This document shows positions 27,058 to 35,987 of a stretch of DNA of 64,000 bases, one piece after another. Each line of letters opens with the position of its first letter. The stretch's first letter is position 1. The position numbers and the translations under genes were made by a program. The notes beneath the pieces are model-generated. The model saw nothing but the letters and a program-made list of their open reading frames with translations, had not been told where the DNA came from and searched no databases. This DNA comes from Desulfovibrio gilichinskyi (GTDB lineage Bacteria; Desulfobacterota; Desulfovibrionia; Desulfovibrionales; Desulfovibrionaceae), in NCBI RefSeq assembly GCF_900177375.1, contig NZ_FWZU01000005.1, positions 248,001 through 312,000 of the forward strand, written 5' to 3'.

Positions 27058-27882
27058 TTAGATTTTGTGGAATGGATTAACCCTTCTGTCAAGATTTCCT
27101 AGAATAGTAACTTCGTTTACTCCGGCAACTTGCGAAGCTGTTGTTATTATTTGGTCAAATAAATTAGTTTTAAGGCTTTTAGGAAGTTTGGTAGCTGTTA
27201 TGGTAATGTTCCCATCGCGGCAATCAACATCAGCCAGTGGAGCAATATTTATTATTGCAACCTTTACTGCAGCAGCTAAGGCTTTATCCATAATTATTCT
27301 TTTAGACTCTTCAGTTGTTTTAAAGGTATCTTTTTGAACTGCGTGGCAGATAATATCTACAGCATCTGAAACTGAGAACGCTCCGATATGGATGGTCATG
27401 TCATAGAGTCTGCTGTCCCATGTATCGATACCGTAGGTTTTAAGTCCCCATTTTCTGCGCTCTTCATCATCTTTCTTTAGTATGTATCTGGCCTCGTCTA
27501 CGGTGATATTTTCTCTTTTTACTTCTTCTCTGACTCTGTCCTCCAAATCTGCGGTAATTCTGAGCTTAAAGACATGCGGAATGTCTAAGAGGAAGTAGTG
27601 GCCGGCAAGACCATGGTAAACTAAGTTGTCCTTTTGAGCTTGTTGTAAAAGCGAACTGCGAATATGTGCAAGATACCTTTCTTTACCATTGGTAAAGCGT
27701 TCAAGAACTGACGGGGAATCATGGAGAGCACGGATGAGTTTAATTTCAGGGATACCGAATTCTTTTGATGAATCTAAAAGAATATCTCTGGAGGTACATC
27801 TGTAACCGAGTCGCTCAGCTACTTTTTCTGCAATTTCTTTTCCGTAACTGTATGAACCTCTTGAAATAGTGATAATTGCCAC
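27058..27882 (-). CDS. Cytidylate kinase-like family protein with C-terminal BON-like domain
   Basis: A 274-residue protein starting at GTG with AAGGAG 6 bases upstream. Residues 1-190 fit the cytidylate-kinase-like family: ITISRGSYSYGKEIAEKVA is the P-loop region in its relaxed form, and HGLAGHYFLLDIPHVFKLRI with DDEERRKWGLKTYG follow. The last 80 residues (VKVAIINIAPLADVDCRDGNITITA ... VAGVNEVTILGN) resemble a BON-type domain seen in some of these proteins. The substrate is not known; real Cmk activity is unlikely to be its main role. Confidence 0.8.
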   Translation of the reverse strand: MAIITISRGSYSYGKEIAEKVAERLGYRCTSRDILLDSSKEFGIPEIKLIRALHDSPSVLERFTNGKERYLAHIRSSLLQQAQKDNLVYHGLAGHYFLLDIPHVFKLRITADLEDRVREEVKRENITVDEARYILKKDDEERRKWGLKTYGIDTWDSRLYDMTIHIGAFSVSDAVDIICHAVQKDTFKTTEESKRIIMDKALAAAVKVAIINIAPLADVDCRDGNITITATKLPKSLKTNLFDQIITTASQVAGVNEVTILGNLDRRVNPFHKI

Positions 27883-28040
27883 TGTTAGCTCCTTGATCTT
27901 AAAAGTAGAGAGAGTTTGTGATGTATATTTTAGAATATGCCGAAAATGAAATAAAGGCTATTCCTCTATAAACAATAATAAAGGAAAAATAATAAAGCGA
28001 AAAGGATAAAGGAATGTGTGAACTTGCGTTTCCGATATTG

Positions 28041-29357
28041 TCAGATTTTGAAGAAGTCCATTTCCTGCTCGGTAAGGCGTAAAACAGGGTTTGAATTTTC
28101 AGCATAAATGTTGAAAACAATTACTCGCAGATTTATTCTATATGACTTGTCATATTCGGATTGCATGGTGAAATGCCACTCATTGTCACCAAGTATTTCA
28201 TCTAATGATATAAAGTTCCGGTGTGAAGTAATTATATGCAATGCTGCATTCAGAATCTCTGAAAAAACGCTATTGTTTTTGTTGAATATGACAAGAATCG
28301 CTTTGCTGTCATGCCATGAATCATGTTGCAGGAGCTTGTCAACCGTTTCTATAAACCTTGCTTCACTGCTCCATATTTTGCAAATTCCTGTAACAACGCT
28401 TTTCCCACCTTGCGAAACGGTTATGGTTGTTTTGCCTTCCTTCAGAAAAATATCCTTTCCGGTACTGTCTTCAAACTGGGTGTTAAGGGTGGAAATAATG
28501 ATATCGCGCAACTCATTATCATTATGAACTTTGAAAACGTGAGGAGTTCTCTCACAACTTGAACCGGTGTGTCTGATAACTCTGATAATTTTTATGAAAT
28601 CCTCTTTAGAGATTGTATGATCAGAGTCAGCCGCTGAATTGGTTAGTGGTAACGGGATAAGTCTTTGGCGTGTGTTGATAGGGCTGAAGTCGGCAGAACC
28701 ATCTCTGGATTTCATGCTTATCATTGATCTCTTGCTGAGTATTGCTAATTGGTGAAGTTTCGCTATCCGCTGTGTTACAGCTTCTTCAACCGTTTCTTGA
28801 AGTTCATTTGTGTATTGCTGAATATCTAAATTTTGCCAGTGAAGATGTTTTTTGATCTTTCTTAAATCACTCATAAATTCAGTTTTAATAAGATCCAGTT
28901 CAATATGCTGATGCTGGCTGTAATCTTTAATAAGTCTGCCATTTTCGATGCCGAAAGCAAGGCTTCCTTCTTCATTAAAAGTGCTCGGGCGTAACAGCCA
29001 AAGACGTTCATCACCGGAAAAGGGGATTTCAATGCGGATCTTGCTGACATCACTGAAGTTCAGACTTCTTTTGCCTTCAGACACCTGACTTGGAGCGTTT
29101 GGTGCATCTTTTCTGTATTTGACAGGGCGTTGAGCTTTTATAAAATGCCCATATAGTTTTAATTCATTTAATGAATTTTCAGCAACCAAGCGTGCTACAG
29201 TTTTATTAGCTGGGATATTGAGAAAATCTTTCCCGTTGATAGACTCAACCTGAGAGGTAATACTGCTCAAGTTATTTTTGAATAATAAAGCAATATCATA
29301 CTCGTTGAAAAGTTTTTTGTAGTCGATTTTTCTCATCTCGGCTTCCGCATTCCTCAT
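28041..29357 (-). CDS. Uncharacterised protein with a degenerate nuclease-like C-terminal domain
   Basis: A 438-residue cytoplasmic protein with no named match that I can support. Residues about 150-215 are rich in charged heptad-like sequence (possible coiled coil). From about 280 to 375 the order LRDIIISTLNTQFE, then GKTTITV, then ICKIW, then KAILVIFNK recalls the family whose consensus reads RDxILxxLNxxF, GKTDIxI, ECKxW, AxxxFNKN, a PD-(D/E)xK nuclease-like fold. Here the acidic residues (D in GKTD, E in ECK) are replaced by T and I, so catalysis is unlikely. The start may be the ATG at 29357 or 29336. A -24/-12-like promoter lies 164 bases upstream. Confidence 0.6.
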   Translation of the reverse strand: MRNAEAEMRKIDYKKLFNEYDIALLFKNNLSSITSQVESINGKDFLNIPANKTVARLVAENSLNELKLYGHFIKAQRPVKYRKDAPNAPSQVSEGKRSLNFSDVSKIRIEIPFSGDERLWLLRPSTFNEEGSLAFGIENGRLIKDYSQHQHIELDLIKTEFMSDLRKIKKHLHWQNLDIQQYTNELQETVEEAVTQRIAKLHQLAILSKRSMISMKSRDGSADFSPINTRQRLIPLPLTNSAADSDHTISKEDFIKIIRVIRHTGSSCERTPHVFKVHNDNELRDIIISTLNTQFEDSTGKDIFLKEGKTTITVSQGGKSVVTGICKIWSSEARFIETVDKLLQHDSWHDSKAILVIFNKNNSVFSEILNAALHIITSHRNFISLDEILGDNEWHFTMQSEYDKSYRINLRVIVFNIYAENSNPVLRLTEQEMDFFKI

Positions 29358-29520
29358 AAAAAACAGGAATCAGTTAAAATAATCTTAACACTTTTCAAAT
29401 AGGTATAGATCCTTAAATGTGTATTATAATATAAGTAGAATATAAGATGACAAAATTATATTGTATTTTTATAAATAAATTGTAAAGAACGTCAAAATAA
29501 TGATCTTTTAAATAAAATTA

Positions 29521-29536
29521 TGCATATGATGTGCCA
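29521..29536 (-). promoter_or_regulatory. Possible sigma-54 promoter
   Basis: On the minus strand the sequence is TGGCACATCATATGCA. Compared with TGGCACGNNNNTTGCW it differs at two positions and keeps the GG and GC elements at the right spacing. The nearest downstream gene is the 438-residue protein ending at 28041. Confidence 0.4.
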
Positions 29537-29583
29537 ATTGTCTATGGTTGTATAGATGAATATGCGGAGATGGTGCAGTCATT

Positions 29584-29613
29584 AAAAGGTCCGAGCTGTG
29601 AAGTCCGGACCTT
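29584..29613. terminator. Terminator downstream of allE
   Basis: AAAGGTCCG and CGGACCTTT form a 9-base stem, A/T-flanked on both sides. It lies 38 bases past the stop of the minus-strand allE gene. Confidence 0.65.
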
Positions 29614-29651
29614 TGTTCTTAAGACAGATGAGCGGTGAGTATAGGATAAAT

Positions 29652-30431
29652 TTATAAAGGTTCGTCCCTATGACAATCTTTGGAGTAAATGTATTCCATG
29701 CGTGTAAGCCCGGTTCCATAGCATGCCTGTTTGCAGAAAGGAGCAAACCAGATGAAATCTTCTGCCTCGACCGGAATCCATGTGTTGTCCAGTAAGTAGA
29801 GACCTTGTCCTTCATAGATATATGCACCATGTTCTTGAACATGGGTTTCCACAAAGGGATGGCAGCCGCCGGGAAGGAATGCGAGAGTATGAAAATTCAT
29901 ATCAAACGCTTCATCAACTGGGAGAAGGTCGCGCACGAAAACGTTATCCATTCCATCATAGATTCTTTCTGTGATGCTTTTAATACTGCCTGTAATTATC
30001 CATGGTTTTTTCACGGCAGGATCAGGATGCGGAATAAATTTTTGTTTGTAGAGAAGAATGCGGACCTCTCCGTCTCCGTTTGAATTAAATTCAATGCCTT
30101 TACCCGGAGGAGAGTAAATGTAGCCGCCTTCTTCGAGTTTTTCCTGCTTACCGTCAACTGTTACCGTCAGCGAGCCTTTGCCGTCCATTACAAAAAGAAC
30201 GGCTTCAACGTTCTCGGATTTGGCGTATGGAATTGTTGTTTTACCAGTGTTGCTGACAGTGCCGACCATTTGAACGAATCCTGCCCCTAATTTGGGCGAA
30301 GCAAGAATGGTCATTGCACAGTTTTTGATGCCCGGCACAACGTTAATGACTCTTCCTTCCGGCGAAATGACAGCGTACTTGTTGGGTTCGATTACGGATC
30401 TGTTTTTTAGAAACCCATCTGGATATGGCAT
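29652..30431 (-). CDS. allE: (S)-ureidoglycine aminohydrolase (bicupin)
   Basis: A 259-residue bicupin of the AllE/YlbA family, which converts ureidoglycine to ureidoglycolate and ammonia in allantoin breakdown. Family text spans the length: PGIKNCAMTILASPKLGAGF in the first cupin, and the metal-binding ETHVQEHGAYIYEGQGLYLL with the end YIYSKDCHRDEPL in the second. The Mn ligands Glu, His, His and Gln are all present in ETHVQEHG and nearby. No allantoinase, allantoate amidohydrolase or ureidoglycolate enzyme is nearby, so this copy is an orphan and may serve another ureide or a scavenging role. Confidence 0.9.
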   Translation of the reverse strand: MPYPDGFLKNRSVIEPNKYAVISPEGRVINVVPGIKNCAMTILASPKLGAGFVQMVGTVSNTGKTTIPYAKSENVEAVLFVMDGKGSLTVTVDGKQEKLEEGGYIYSPPGKGIEFNSNGDGEVRILLYKQKFIPHPDPAVKKPWIITGSIKSITERIYDGMDNVFVRDLLPVDEAFDMNFHTLAFLPGGCHPFVETHVQEHGAYIYEGQGLYLLDNTWIPVEAEDFIWFAPFCKQACYGTGLTRMEYIYSKDCHRDEPL

Positions 30432-30880
30432 TTTGTGCTCCTAGGTGATCAAAGCAGCAGAAGAGTACTTCTGCGAAATAGATTGAAAAAGTTAATCAGG
30501 AGAAAGGGTGTGGCATCCTTCCCCCGAATTATTGAATCAGACAAAAGATGTGTATGTTTATTTGCCGAATTTTTCACGCCATATTTTGCCGGTCTGTTCC
30601 ATATCAGCCTGTGCAGTCCATACTTAAAACCTTTTACGAACTTTCCTTGAATTTTCTTTTGTGCTAAGGTGAAATATATTTGTATTGGCCTGAGCTTGAT
30701 TGTTAATAAATTCACAATAGCAAGTCGTTTTTGTGACACTTTTCCTAAAATTTATTTATTTCTTGTGAATATAAGAACTAATTTGCCTGTTTCGTGTTTG
30801 ATTAGCGATTGCCTGCTTATCATGTTAATAAGTGATACAGCGTCTTTTGCAAACGCTACTACTAATATGGGAGCACGAGT
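30432..30880. other. Gap between allE and the chemoreceptor gene
   Basis: Divergent promoters are expected here: one for allE at the left and one for the chemoreceptor gene at the right. Short open frames have no ribosome binding site or family features. The sequence is AT-rich towards the chemoreceptor. I see no clear operator. Confidence 0.45.
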
Positions 30881-33301
30881 ATGAAACTTAAAGCTAAATT
30901 TATTTTACCGCAGACACTGATAATAATTTTATTAGGGTGTCTTAGCGTATTTGTTATAGTTAATTCTTTTAAATCATTGCAGGAGATGTATCTGTCCTCT
31001 GTTGTTGATAACGCGTTTTCTTCTGTAACTACAGGAATTGATTCAACAACAAAAGATGCTCAAGATATTGCAGCACTTTTTTCACAACGTACTGATGTCG
31101 TAGAAGCTTTTGAACTGGCTGCGTCCGGAAATATAGATGACGAGAACTCTGCTGAGTCACAGCAGGCAAGAGAAATGCTTCGCAAAACACTAAGCCTGGA
31201 CCTTAAAGGGTATGAAGATTTGGGCACAGGTAAGTTGCAGTTGCATTTTCACTTGCCCAATGGACGAAGCCTTGTCAGACTTTGGCGCAAAAAACAGGCT
31301 AAGCGAGATGGTAAGTGGGTAGATATTTCTGATGACATATCAAGTTTCAGGCAAACAGTTCTTGATGTCAATAAGCAGGGTACTCCTGTAGGCGGGATTG
31401 AGCTTGGACGAGGTGGTTTTGCCATAAGAGGTCTTGTTCCGGTTAAAGATAAATCAGGCAAGGCTTTGGGTTCTGTTGAAGTCCTTAAAAATTTCAAGCC
31501 CATACTTCAAAATGTGGAAGACGCCGGAATCGAAACAATGCTGTTTATGAACAAGGACTTGTTAAATACTGCAACTGCATTGCAGGATGCAGCTAAGTTT
31601 CCTGTTTTATTTCAGAATTACGTGTTGGTAAGTGCTATTAATAAAGATAAGAATCTTTCACTAGTCAATAAAGAACTGCTCGACAAAGGCCGTAAAGGCC
31701 GGGTTATAACCAATCGTGGCCGCATTGCTTTGGCGGCTCTTCCTATAAAAGATTACCGCGGAAATCAGATCGGAATCTTGGTGGGAGTTATTAATCTTTC
31801 GGATATGGTCGCTTTGTCTGAAAAAGCCAATATTGTGTTTATCGGCAGTATCGCCGCAATGCTTATTGTTCCACTCTTCCTCATGATGTTTATTCTGAGA
31901 AAAGCTATTTTAAGCCCTCTGAAGTTAATCTCAGGTAAGATCGATGATATAATTTTGGACCGGGCTGACCTTGGAAGCTCAATTGCTATTAAATATAATG
32001 ATGAAATAGGCGATATGACAGCTGTATTTAACAGGCTGCTCAGCAAGCTCCATATCATGGTAAAGGAAATGGAAGTTTATGTGCATGTTCTTAATGCCGT
32101 TCCTGATCCTATTTTCGCTGTGGATGATACGGAGCAGGTTATAATGGCAAATACGGCTATGTCCGAATTGTCCGCGCTCAGTGATCAGGAACTTATGAAC
32201 AGCAAGTGTACTGATGTTTTCCGTAATACAACATGTGAATCAGAACAATGCTCTGTCCACATGTGCAAGAAAAGCGGACGTCAGGAGATTGCAGACGTTG
32301 TAAAGATGAAGGATTCTGCAAGGAAGGATGTATATATTCAGGCTGTTTCAGACATTTTGAAAGATAAGAACGGGAGCCTGCTTGGATATGTAACTGTCGC
32401 AAGAAACGTGACGGATCTAATCATTAAAGAGCAAAATATTAATGAGCAGTTGGAAAGGATTAACGAGGTTAATAAATCTACCGCTTTAGTTGCCGGTAAC
32501 ATTTACAGATATTCCGAGGATCTTGAAAAAGAAATGGGCTCAGTAAATGAGTCGGTTGGTGTCCAGCATCAGCGGCTTGCTGAAACGTCCACTGCCATGG
32601 AGCAGATGAACGTAAGTGTGCTTGCTGTTGCTGAAAGTGCTTCAAGTGCTTCAGGTAAATCTCTTCATACAAGAGATATGGCGCAGGATGGTGCGAATAT
32701 TGTTGGTGAAACACGTAATGCCATAACCGCGGTTCGTAATCAGACTGAATCCTTGAACGAGATTATGGATCAGCTTGGCACTCAGGCGCAAAGCATTGGC
32801 GGAGTTCTGGGCGTGATTAATGACATTGCTGATCAGACGAATCTGCTTGCTCTTAATGCCGCCATTGAAGCCGCCCGCGCAGGTGAAGCCGGCCGAGGTT
32901 TCGCAGTTGTTGCCGATGAAGTAAGGAAGCTTGCGGAAAAAACAGTTGCTGCCACAAAAGAAGTTGAAGTTGTCATTAAGGGCATTCAAGATCATGCAAA
33001 AAGTTCAAAGGATTTAACCGCAAAAACAGCTTCACTGGTCGTTGCTGCTGCGGAGTCTGCGGAAAAATCCGGAACATCTTTGAAAGCTATTGTTGAGCTG
33101 GCAGATGAATCTGCTGCAGATGTGAGTAATATTGCCGCTGCGGCTGAAGAGCAGTCAGCCAGTTCAGAGGAGATAAACAGAGCTATGCATGACGTGAACG
33201 AACTTGCATTATCTGTTTCAGAGCGAGTAAAAGATTCTGCAAACTCACTTAATAATTTAGTGAAACTTGCAGAGGAGTTAGACGAAATCTCGAATAAGTA
33301 G
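30881..33301 (+). CDS. Methyl-accepting chemotaxis protein with dCache_3 and PAS domains
   Basis: An 806-residue receptor. A membrane helix at about 9-28 is followed by a periplasmic double-Cache domain. The stretch [15 protein letters not shown] ... [11 protein letters not shown] ... GGIELGRGG is the dCache_3 signature. A second helix (about 308-332) leads to HAMP, a PAS domain at about 400-500 containing [20 protein letters not shown] (possible redox or metal cysteines), and a signalling domain with the hairpin tip [20 protein letters not shown]. No terminal pentapeptide for CheR is present. GGGAG precedes the ATG. A strong terminator follows. Confidence 0.92.
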   Translation: MKLKAKFILPQTLIIILLGCLSVFVIVNSFKSLQEMYLSSVVDNAFSSVTTGIDSTTKDAQDIAALFSQRTDVVEAFELAASGNIDDENSAESQQAREMLRKTLSLDLKGYEDLGTGKLQLHFHLPNGRSLVRLWRKKQAKRDGKWVDISDDISSFRQTVLDVNKQGTPVGGIELGRGGFAIRGLVPVKDKSGKALGSVEVLKNFKPILQNVEDAGIETMLFMNKDLLNTATALQDAAKFPVLFQNYVLVSAINKDKNLSLVNKELLDKGRKGRVITNRGRIALAALPIKDYRGNQIGILVGVINLSDMVALSEKANIVFIGSIAAMLIVPLFLMMFILRKAILSPLKLISGKIDDIILDRADLGSSIAIKYNDEIGDMTAVFNRLLSKLHIMVKEMEVYVHVLNAVPDPIFAVDDTEQVIMANTAMSELSALSDQELMNSKCTDVFRNTTCESEQCSVHMCKKSGRQEIADVVKMKDSARKDVYIQAVSDILKDKNGSLLGYVTVARNVTDLIIKEQNINEQLERINEVNKSTALVAGNIYRYSEDLEKEMGSVNESVGVQHQRLAETSTAMEQMNVSVLAVAESASSASGKSLHTRDMAQDGANIVGETRNAITAVRNQTESLNEIMDQLGTQAQSIGGVLGVINDIADQTNLLALNAAIEAARAGEAGRGFAVVADEVRKLAEKTVAATKEVEVVIKGIQDHAKSSKDLTAKTASLVVAAAESAEKSGTSLKAIVELADESAADVSNIAAAAEEQSASSEEINRAMHDVNELALSVSERVKDSANSLNNLVKLAEELDEISNK

Positions 33302-33324
33302 AGATTCAGTATCAGAATGATTCA

Positions 33325-33357
33325 AGGGCCGGGACGCAAGTTCCGGCCCTTTTTTTT
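33325..33357 (+). terminator. Terminator after the chemoreceptor gene
   Basis: AGGGCCGG and CCGGCCCT form the stem, followed by eight T. Confidence 0.92.
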
Positions 33358-33451
33358 GCTTAACGATCAGAAATGACAGACTAAAAAGCGTGGTGAATAA
33401 ATTATCAGTATGAAAGTATCTTGAGAAGTGTCGATAATTAAACATGATAAG

Positions 33452-33488
33452 TTGACAAAGATTATTATTTGGCTAAATTGCCAAATAA
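33452..33488 (+). promoter_or_regulatory. Promoter with overlapping ArsR-like operator
   Basis: TTGACA at 33452-33457 is a perfect -35; TAAATT at 33474-33479, after 16 bases, is a fair -10. The -10 is exactly the loop of a perfect 9-base inverted repeat (TTATTTGGC at 33465-33473 and GCCAAATAA at 33480-33488). Dyads of the ATATTTG/CAAATAT sort are typical of ArsR/SmtB repressors. A repressor bound here would block RNA polymerase. Confidence 0.65.
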
Positions 33489-33573
33489 ACAAATAGTAAA
33501 TTGCAGTTATAGTTTAAATGTGAAAGCCACCAGGCAAAACAAATGTAGACTACTGCGAAAAAGGAGATTTTAT

Positions 33574-33804
33574 ATGAAAGTTCAAGTGTTGGGACCTGGA
33601 TGTCCAAAGTGTAAAAAAGTAGAGAAAATAGTCAGGGAAGCGATAGCCGAAGCAGGAATCGAAGCAGAAGTGGTAAAGGTATCTGATTTTCAGGAAATAG
33701 CTTCTTTCGGAGTATTTTCAACTCCTGCCGTTGCAATTGATGGTGATGTAAAGGTTGTGGGAAGAGTTCCCAGTAAAGATGAAATTCTTGAATGGATAAA
33801 ATAG
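33574..33804 (+). CDS. Small thioredoxin-like (redox-active disulfide) protein
   Basis: A 76-residue glutaredoxin/thioredoxin-fold protein of the redox-active disulfide protein family, with CPKC at residues 10-13 (LGPGCPKCKK) and the cis-proline in VFSTPAV. It starts at the ATG at 33574, with AAGGAG 8 bases upstream; in-frame sequence upstream back to 33469 has no ribosome binding site. It is the first gene of a four-gene plus-strand operon that ends with a CcdA-type electron channel. It probably passes reducing power to or from the other thiol proteins. Confidence 0.88.
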   Translation: MKVQVLGPGCPKCKKVEKIVREAIAEAGIEAEVVKVSDFQEIASFGVFSTPAVAIDGDVKVVGRVPSKDEILEWIK

Positions 33805-33828
33805 AAATTATTAAGGGGATTAATAGTT

Positions 33829-34203
33829 ATGTCTAAATGTGATTGCGCATGTGGTAGCGCTCCTGAATTTGTCTTTTCGTGCTCTGGAGCCGCTGATGTA
33901 GGCGAAATGGCTGATCAGGCTGCTCGTCAACTGTCACGTGAAGGATGTTTGAAAATGTTCTGCCTTGCAGGCATAGGTGGTAGAGTTTCCGGTATCATGA
34001 AAAGTACCGAAGCGGCGTCTAAAATTGTTGTAATTGATGGATGCCCGCTTAATTGTGCTAGAAAGACTCTTGAGGAAGCAGGTTTCTCAGGTTTTGAGCA
34101 CCTGCAGCTTGATAATCTTGGGCTTAAAAAAGGTGTAGCAAAGACCTCTCCGGAAAATATTAAGTTGGTCGTAGATTCTGTAAATACTCTTTTGAAAGGA
34201 TAA
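33829..34203 (+). CDS. DGC-type putative zinc-binding protein
   Basis: A 124-residue protein. It starts MSKCDCACGSA and has FSCSGAADVGEMADQAARQL, KMFCLAGIGG and the DGCPLNCARKTLE motif that defines the DGC domain family. The cysteines are well spaced to bind a metal. Function is not established. In other anaerobes such genes sit with small thioredoxins and permeases in ArsR-regulated groups, as they do here; this is from memory. It lies 24 bases after the preceding gene and 2 bases before the next. Confidence 0.85.
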   Translation: MSKCDCACGSAPEFVFSCSGAADVGEMADQAARQLSREGCLKMFCLAGIGGRVSGIMKSTEAASKIVVIDGCPLNCARKTLEEAGFSGFEHLQLDNLGLKKGVAKTSPENIKLVVDSVNTLLKG

Positions 34204-34205
34204 CT

Positions 34206-34631
34206 ATGAGATCTGCAAAAGTTATATTTTATCTGGTCATACTGACTCTTGCAATGAGTCTGCTGAACGCTTGTTCTTCTGAGGCCGGTGATGCTGAAAA
34301 AGTAATAACTCCTTCGGAGTTAATTTCCGGCAAGCCGCAAGACGTACCTATTCCCGGCATGGTTACCATGGTGGATATCGGTGCTCATTCTTGTATTCCG
34401 TGTAAAATGATGACGCCTATTATTGAAAAGCTTTCTAAGGAATACGCCGGACGCGTTGCTATAGCCTTTATTGATGTCTGGCAAAATCGTGATGAGGCTC
34501 CGAAATATGGAGTTAGAACAATTCCTACACAGATTTTCTATGATGCCGCCGGAAACGAAAAATATCGGCATGAAGGGTTTTTGGGTGAAAAAGACATAGT
34601 CAGCAAGCTTATAGAACTTGGTGTTAAATAG
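34206..34631 (+). CDS. Exported thioredoxin-like lipoprotein
   Basis: A 141-residue protein. A signal peptide ends in SLLNACSS, a lipobox, so it is likely membrane-anchored on the periplasmic side. The thioredoxin fold carries the active-site HSCIPCKMM (CxxC) and the cis-proline loop RTIPTQIFYD. With the adjacent CcdA-type membrane protein it forms a likely thiol-reducing relay across the membrane. Confidence 0.88.
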   Translation: MRSAKVIFYLVILTLAMSLLNACSSEAGDAEKVITPSELISGKPQDVPIPGMVTMVDIGAHSCIPCKMMTPIIEKLSKEYAGRVAIAFIDVWQNRDEAPKYGVRTIPTQIFYDAAGNEKYRHEGFLGEKDIVSKLIELGVK

Positions 34632-34639
34632 GAGACGGA

Positions 34640-35341
34640 GTGGAGCACTTCTTTTTAACCGTTAACTCCTGGATGACAGGAGGCACAGCCCTCGCAGCTC
34701 TCGGCTGTTTTTTCTGGGGAGTAGTCAGTGTGCTGTTTTCTCCCTGTCATCTGGCCTCTATCCCATTGATTGTCGGATATGTGGGTGGACAGAAGGAACT
34801 TGTAAAGGGCAAAAAAGCCGCTCTTTACGCGACCATTTTTACAGCAGGGCTGTTTATAACCATTGCTCTGATAGGAATGATATGCGCTTTGCTCGGGCGT
34901 ATGTTGGGTGATGTCGGTCCATATTGGACTGTGCTAGTTGGGCTTGTTCTCATTTGGGTTGCTTTGGATATGTTAGGGGTCTCTGGATGCTCAATATCCG
35001 GAGGGCTTATGTCGAAATTAAAGGTTAAAGGAAAGTCCGGAGCCTTTGTTCTGGGGTTAGCCTATGGAGTATTATCCGGTTCATGTACTTTCGGTTTTAT
35101 TGCTCCTATTTTAGCGGTTATTACCGTGCAAAATCAGATTTTCACAGGAATTGTTTACATTGTGCTTTTCGGCATAGGGCATTGCATTCCTATTGTTATT
35201 GCAGGAGGATCTGCGTCTCTGGTTCAAAAAATGTTATTAAATCAGAGTTGGCAGCGTGGCGGAATCTTCTTTCGCCGCCTTGCAGGAATTTTAATAGCAT
35301 CAATGGGGGTATATTTTGTTATTCAGCCATTTATGAATTAA
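34640..35341 (+). CDS. CcdA/DsbD-type transmembrane electron carrier
   Basis: A 233-residue membrane protein starting at GTG, with six or so helices. The key cysteines are in VLFSPCHLASIP (helix 1) and GSCTFGFIAPIL (helix 4), each followed by proline-containing segments as in CcdA. It would move electrons from cytoplasmic thioredoxin to the exported thioredoxin-like lipoprotein encoded just upstream. An extra SGCSISGG lies in the loop. The stop overlaps the stop of the converging acetyltransferase gene by 4 bases. Confidence 0.9.
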   Translation: MEHFFLTVNSWMTGGTALAALGCFFWGVVSVLFSPCHLASIPLIVGYVGGQKELVKGKKAALYATIFTAGLFITIALIGMICALLGRMLGDVGPYWTVLVGLVLIWVALDMLGVSGCSISGGLMSKLKVKGKSGAFVLGLAYGVLSGSCTFGFIAPILAVITVQNQIFTGIVYIVLFGIGHCIPIVIAGGSASLVQKMLLNQSWQRGGIFFRRLAGILIASMGVYFVIQPFMN

Positions 35342-35766
35342 TCTTTACTAATATAATTCATCTGTTTCATCTTTTCCATATCTATAAAAGATCCCATCGC
35401 GGTCAGCATTGTTTTGAATCCGAGTTTTTCATAAAAGCCCTGTTTGCCGGGAACAGCATACAGAATGACATTTTGATTTTGCAGTTTTTCCAAAATGCCG
35501 TTCATTATTAATCTGCCGATACCTTTACTTTGATATTCAGGCAGCAAACACAGGTCGTATATTGCGGCGCAAGTAACACCGTCCGAAAGAGCTCGGCCAA
35601 AGCCGATTATACGGTTTGAATCCCATGCAAAACAGACTACAGCGCTGTTTTCAGAGGCAATCATTAGCTTGACTGGGTCCCGTGTTCCTAAAGGTGCTTT
35701 TTCGAATATTTCGCATACACTTTTCCAATCAATGTTTTCCAGATCAAAACGCAAAAAGATTTCCAT
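35338..35766 (-). CDS. GNAT-family N-acetyltransferase
   Basis: A 142-residue single-domain acetyltransferase. The acetyl-CoA-binding motif A is LCLLPEYQSKGIGRLIMNGI (Q/R-x-x-G-x-G/A form), followed by the FYEKLGFK region near the end. Substrate unknown. It converges with the CcdA-type gene, with a 4-base overlap of stop codons, and is divergent from the metal-efflux-like operon. Confidence 0.85.
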   Translation of the reverse strand: MEIFLRFDLENIDWKSVCEIFEKAPLGTRDPVKLMIASENSAVVCFAWDSNRIIGFGRALSDGVTCAAIYDLCLLPEYQSKGIGRLIMNGILEKLQNQNVILYAVPGKQGFYEKLGFKTMLTAMGSFIDMEKMKQMNYISKD

Positions 35767-35907
35767 TTTGCCTCACAAAATATCAATAGTTTAGTATGTT
35801 AGCATGCTATTGCCTTAGTAAATTGTATTTTGAAAAACATACTCGTGAATGTTATTATTTGTCTAGTCTGATGTGGTTGTGGTCTGCCTTTTCTATTGTA
35901 AATATAG

Positions 35908-35920
35908 TTTGACTATCAAG
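35908..35920. promoter_or_regulatory. Probable MarR operator, distal copy
   Basis: TTTGACTATCAAG, preceded by ATAG, is an imperfect copy of the palindrome at 35956, 48 bases away. Confidence 0.5.
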
Positions 35921-35955
35921 CTAATTTTGTGCAAAGAGTTTTGAAGCACGAATAG

Positions 35956-35968
35956 TTTGATAATCAAA
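35956..35968. promoter_or_regulatory. Probable MarR operator, proximal copy
   Basis: TTTGAT-A-ATCAAA is a perfect palindrome 20 bases before the start of the membrane protein gene. Both copies share ATAGTTTGA and ATCAA. The MarR-type gene in the same operon is the natural ligand. Confidence 0.65.
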
Positions 35969-35987
35969 TTATATTTAGGGGATCAAA

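Noticed and set aside
30669-30884. 71-codon open frame just before the chemoreceptor gene
   Set aside because: No Shine-Dalgarno, overlaps the chemoreceptor start, no recognisable domain.
33469-33573. N-terminal extension of the small thioredoxin-like protein
   Set aside because: It would start inside the operator and has no ribosome binding site; the ATG at 33574 has AAGGAG and gives the normal family length.
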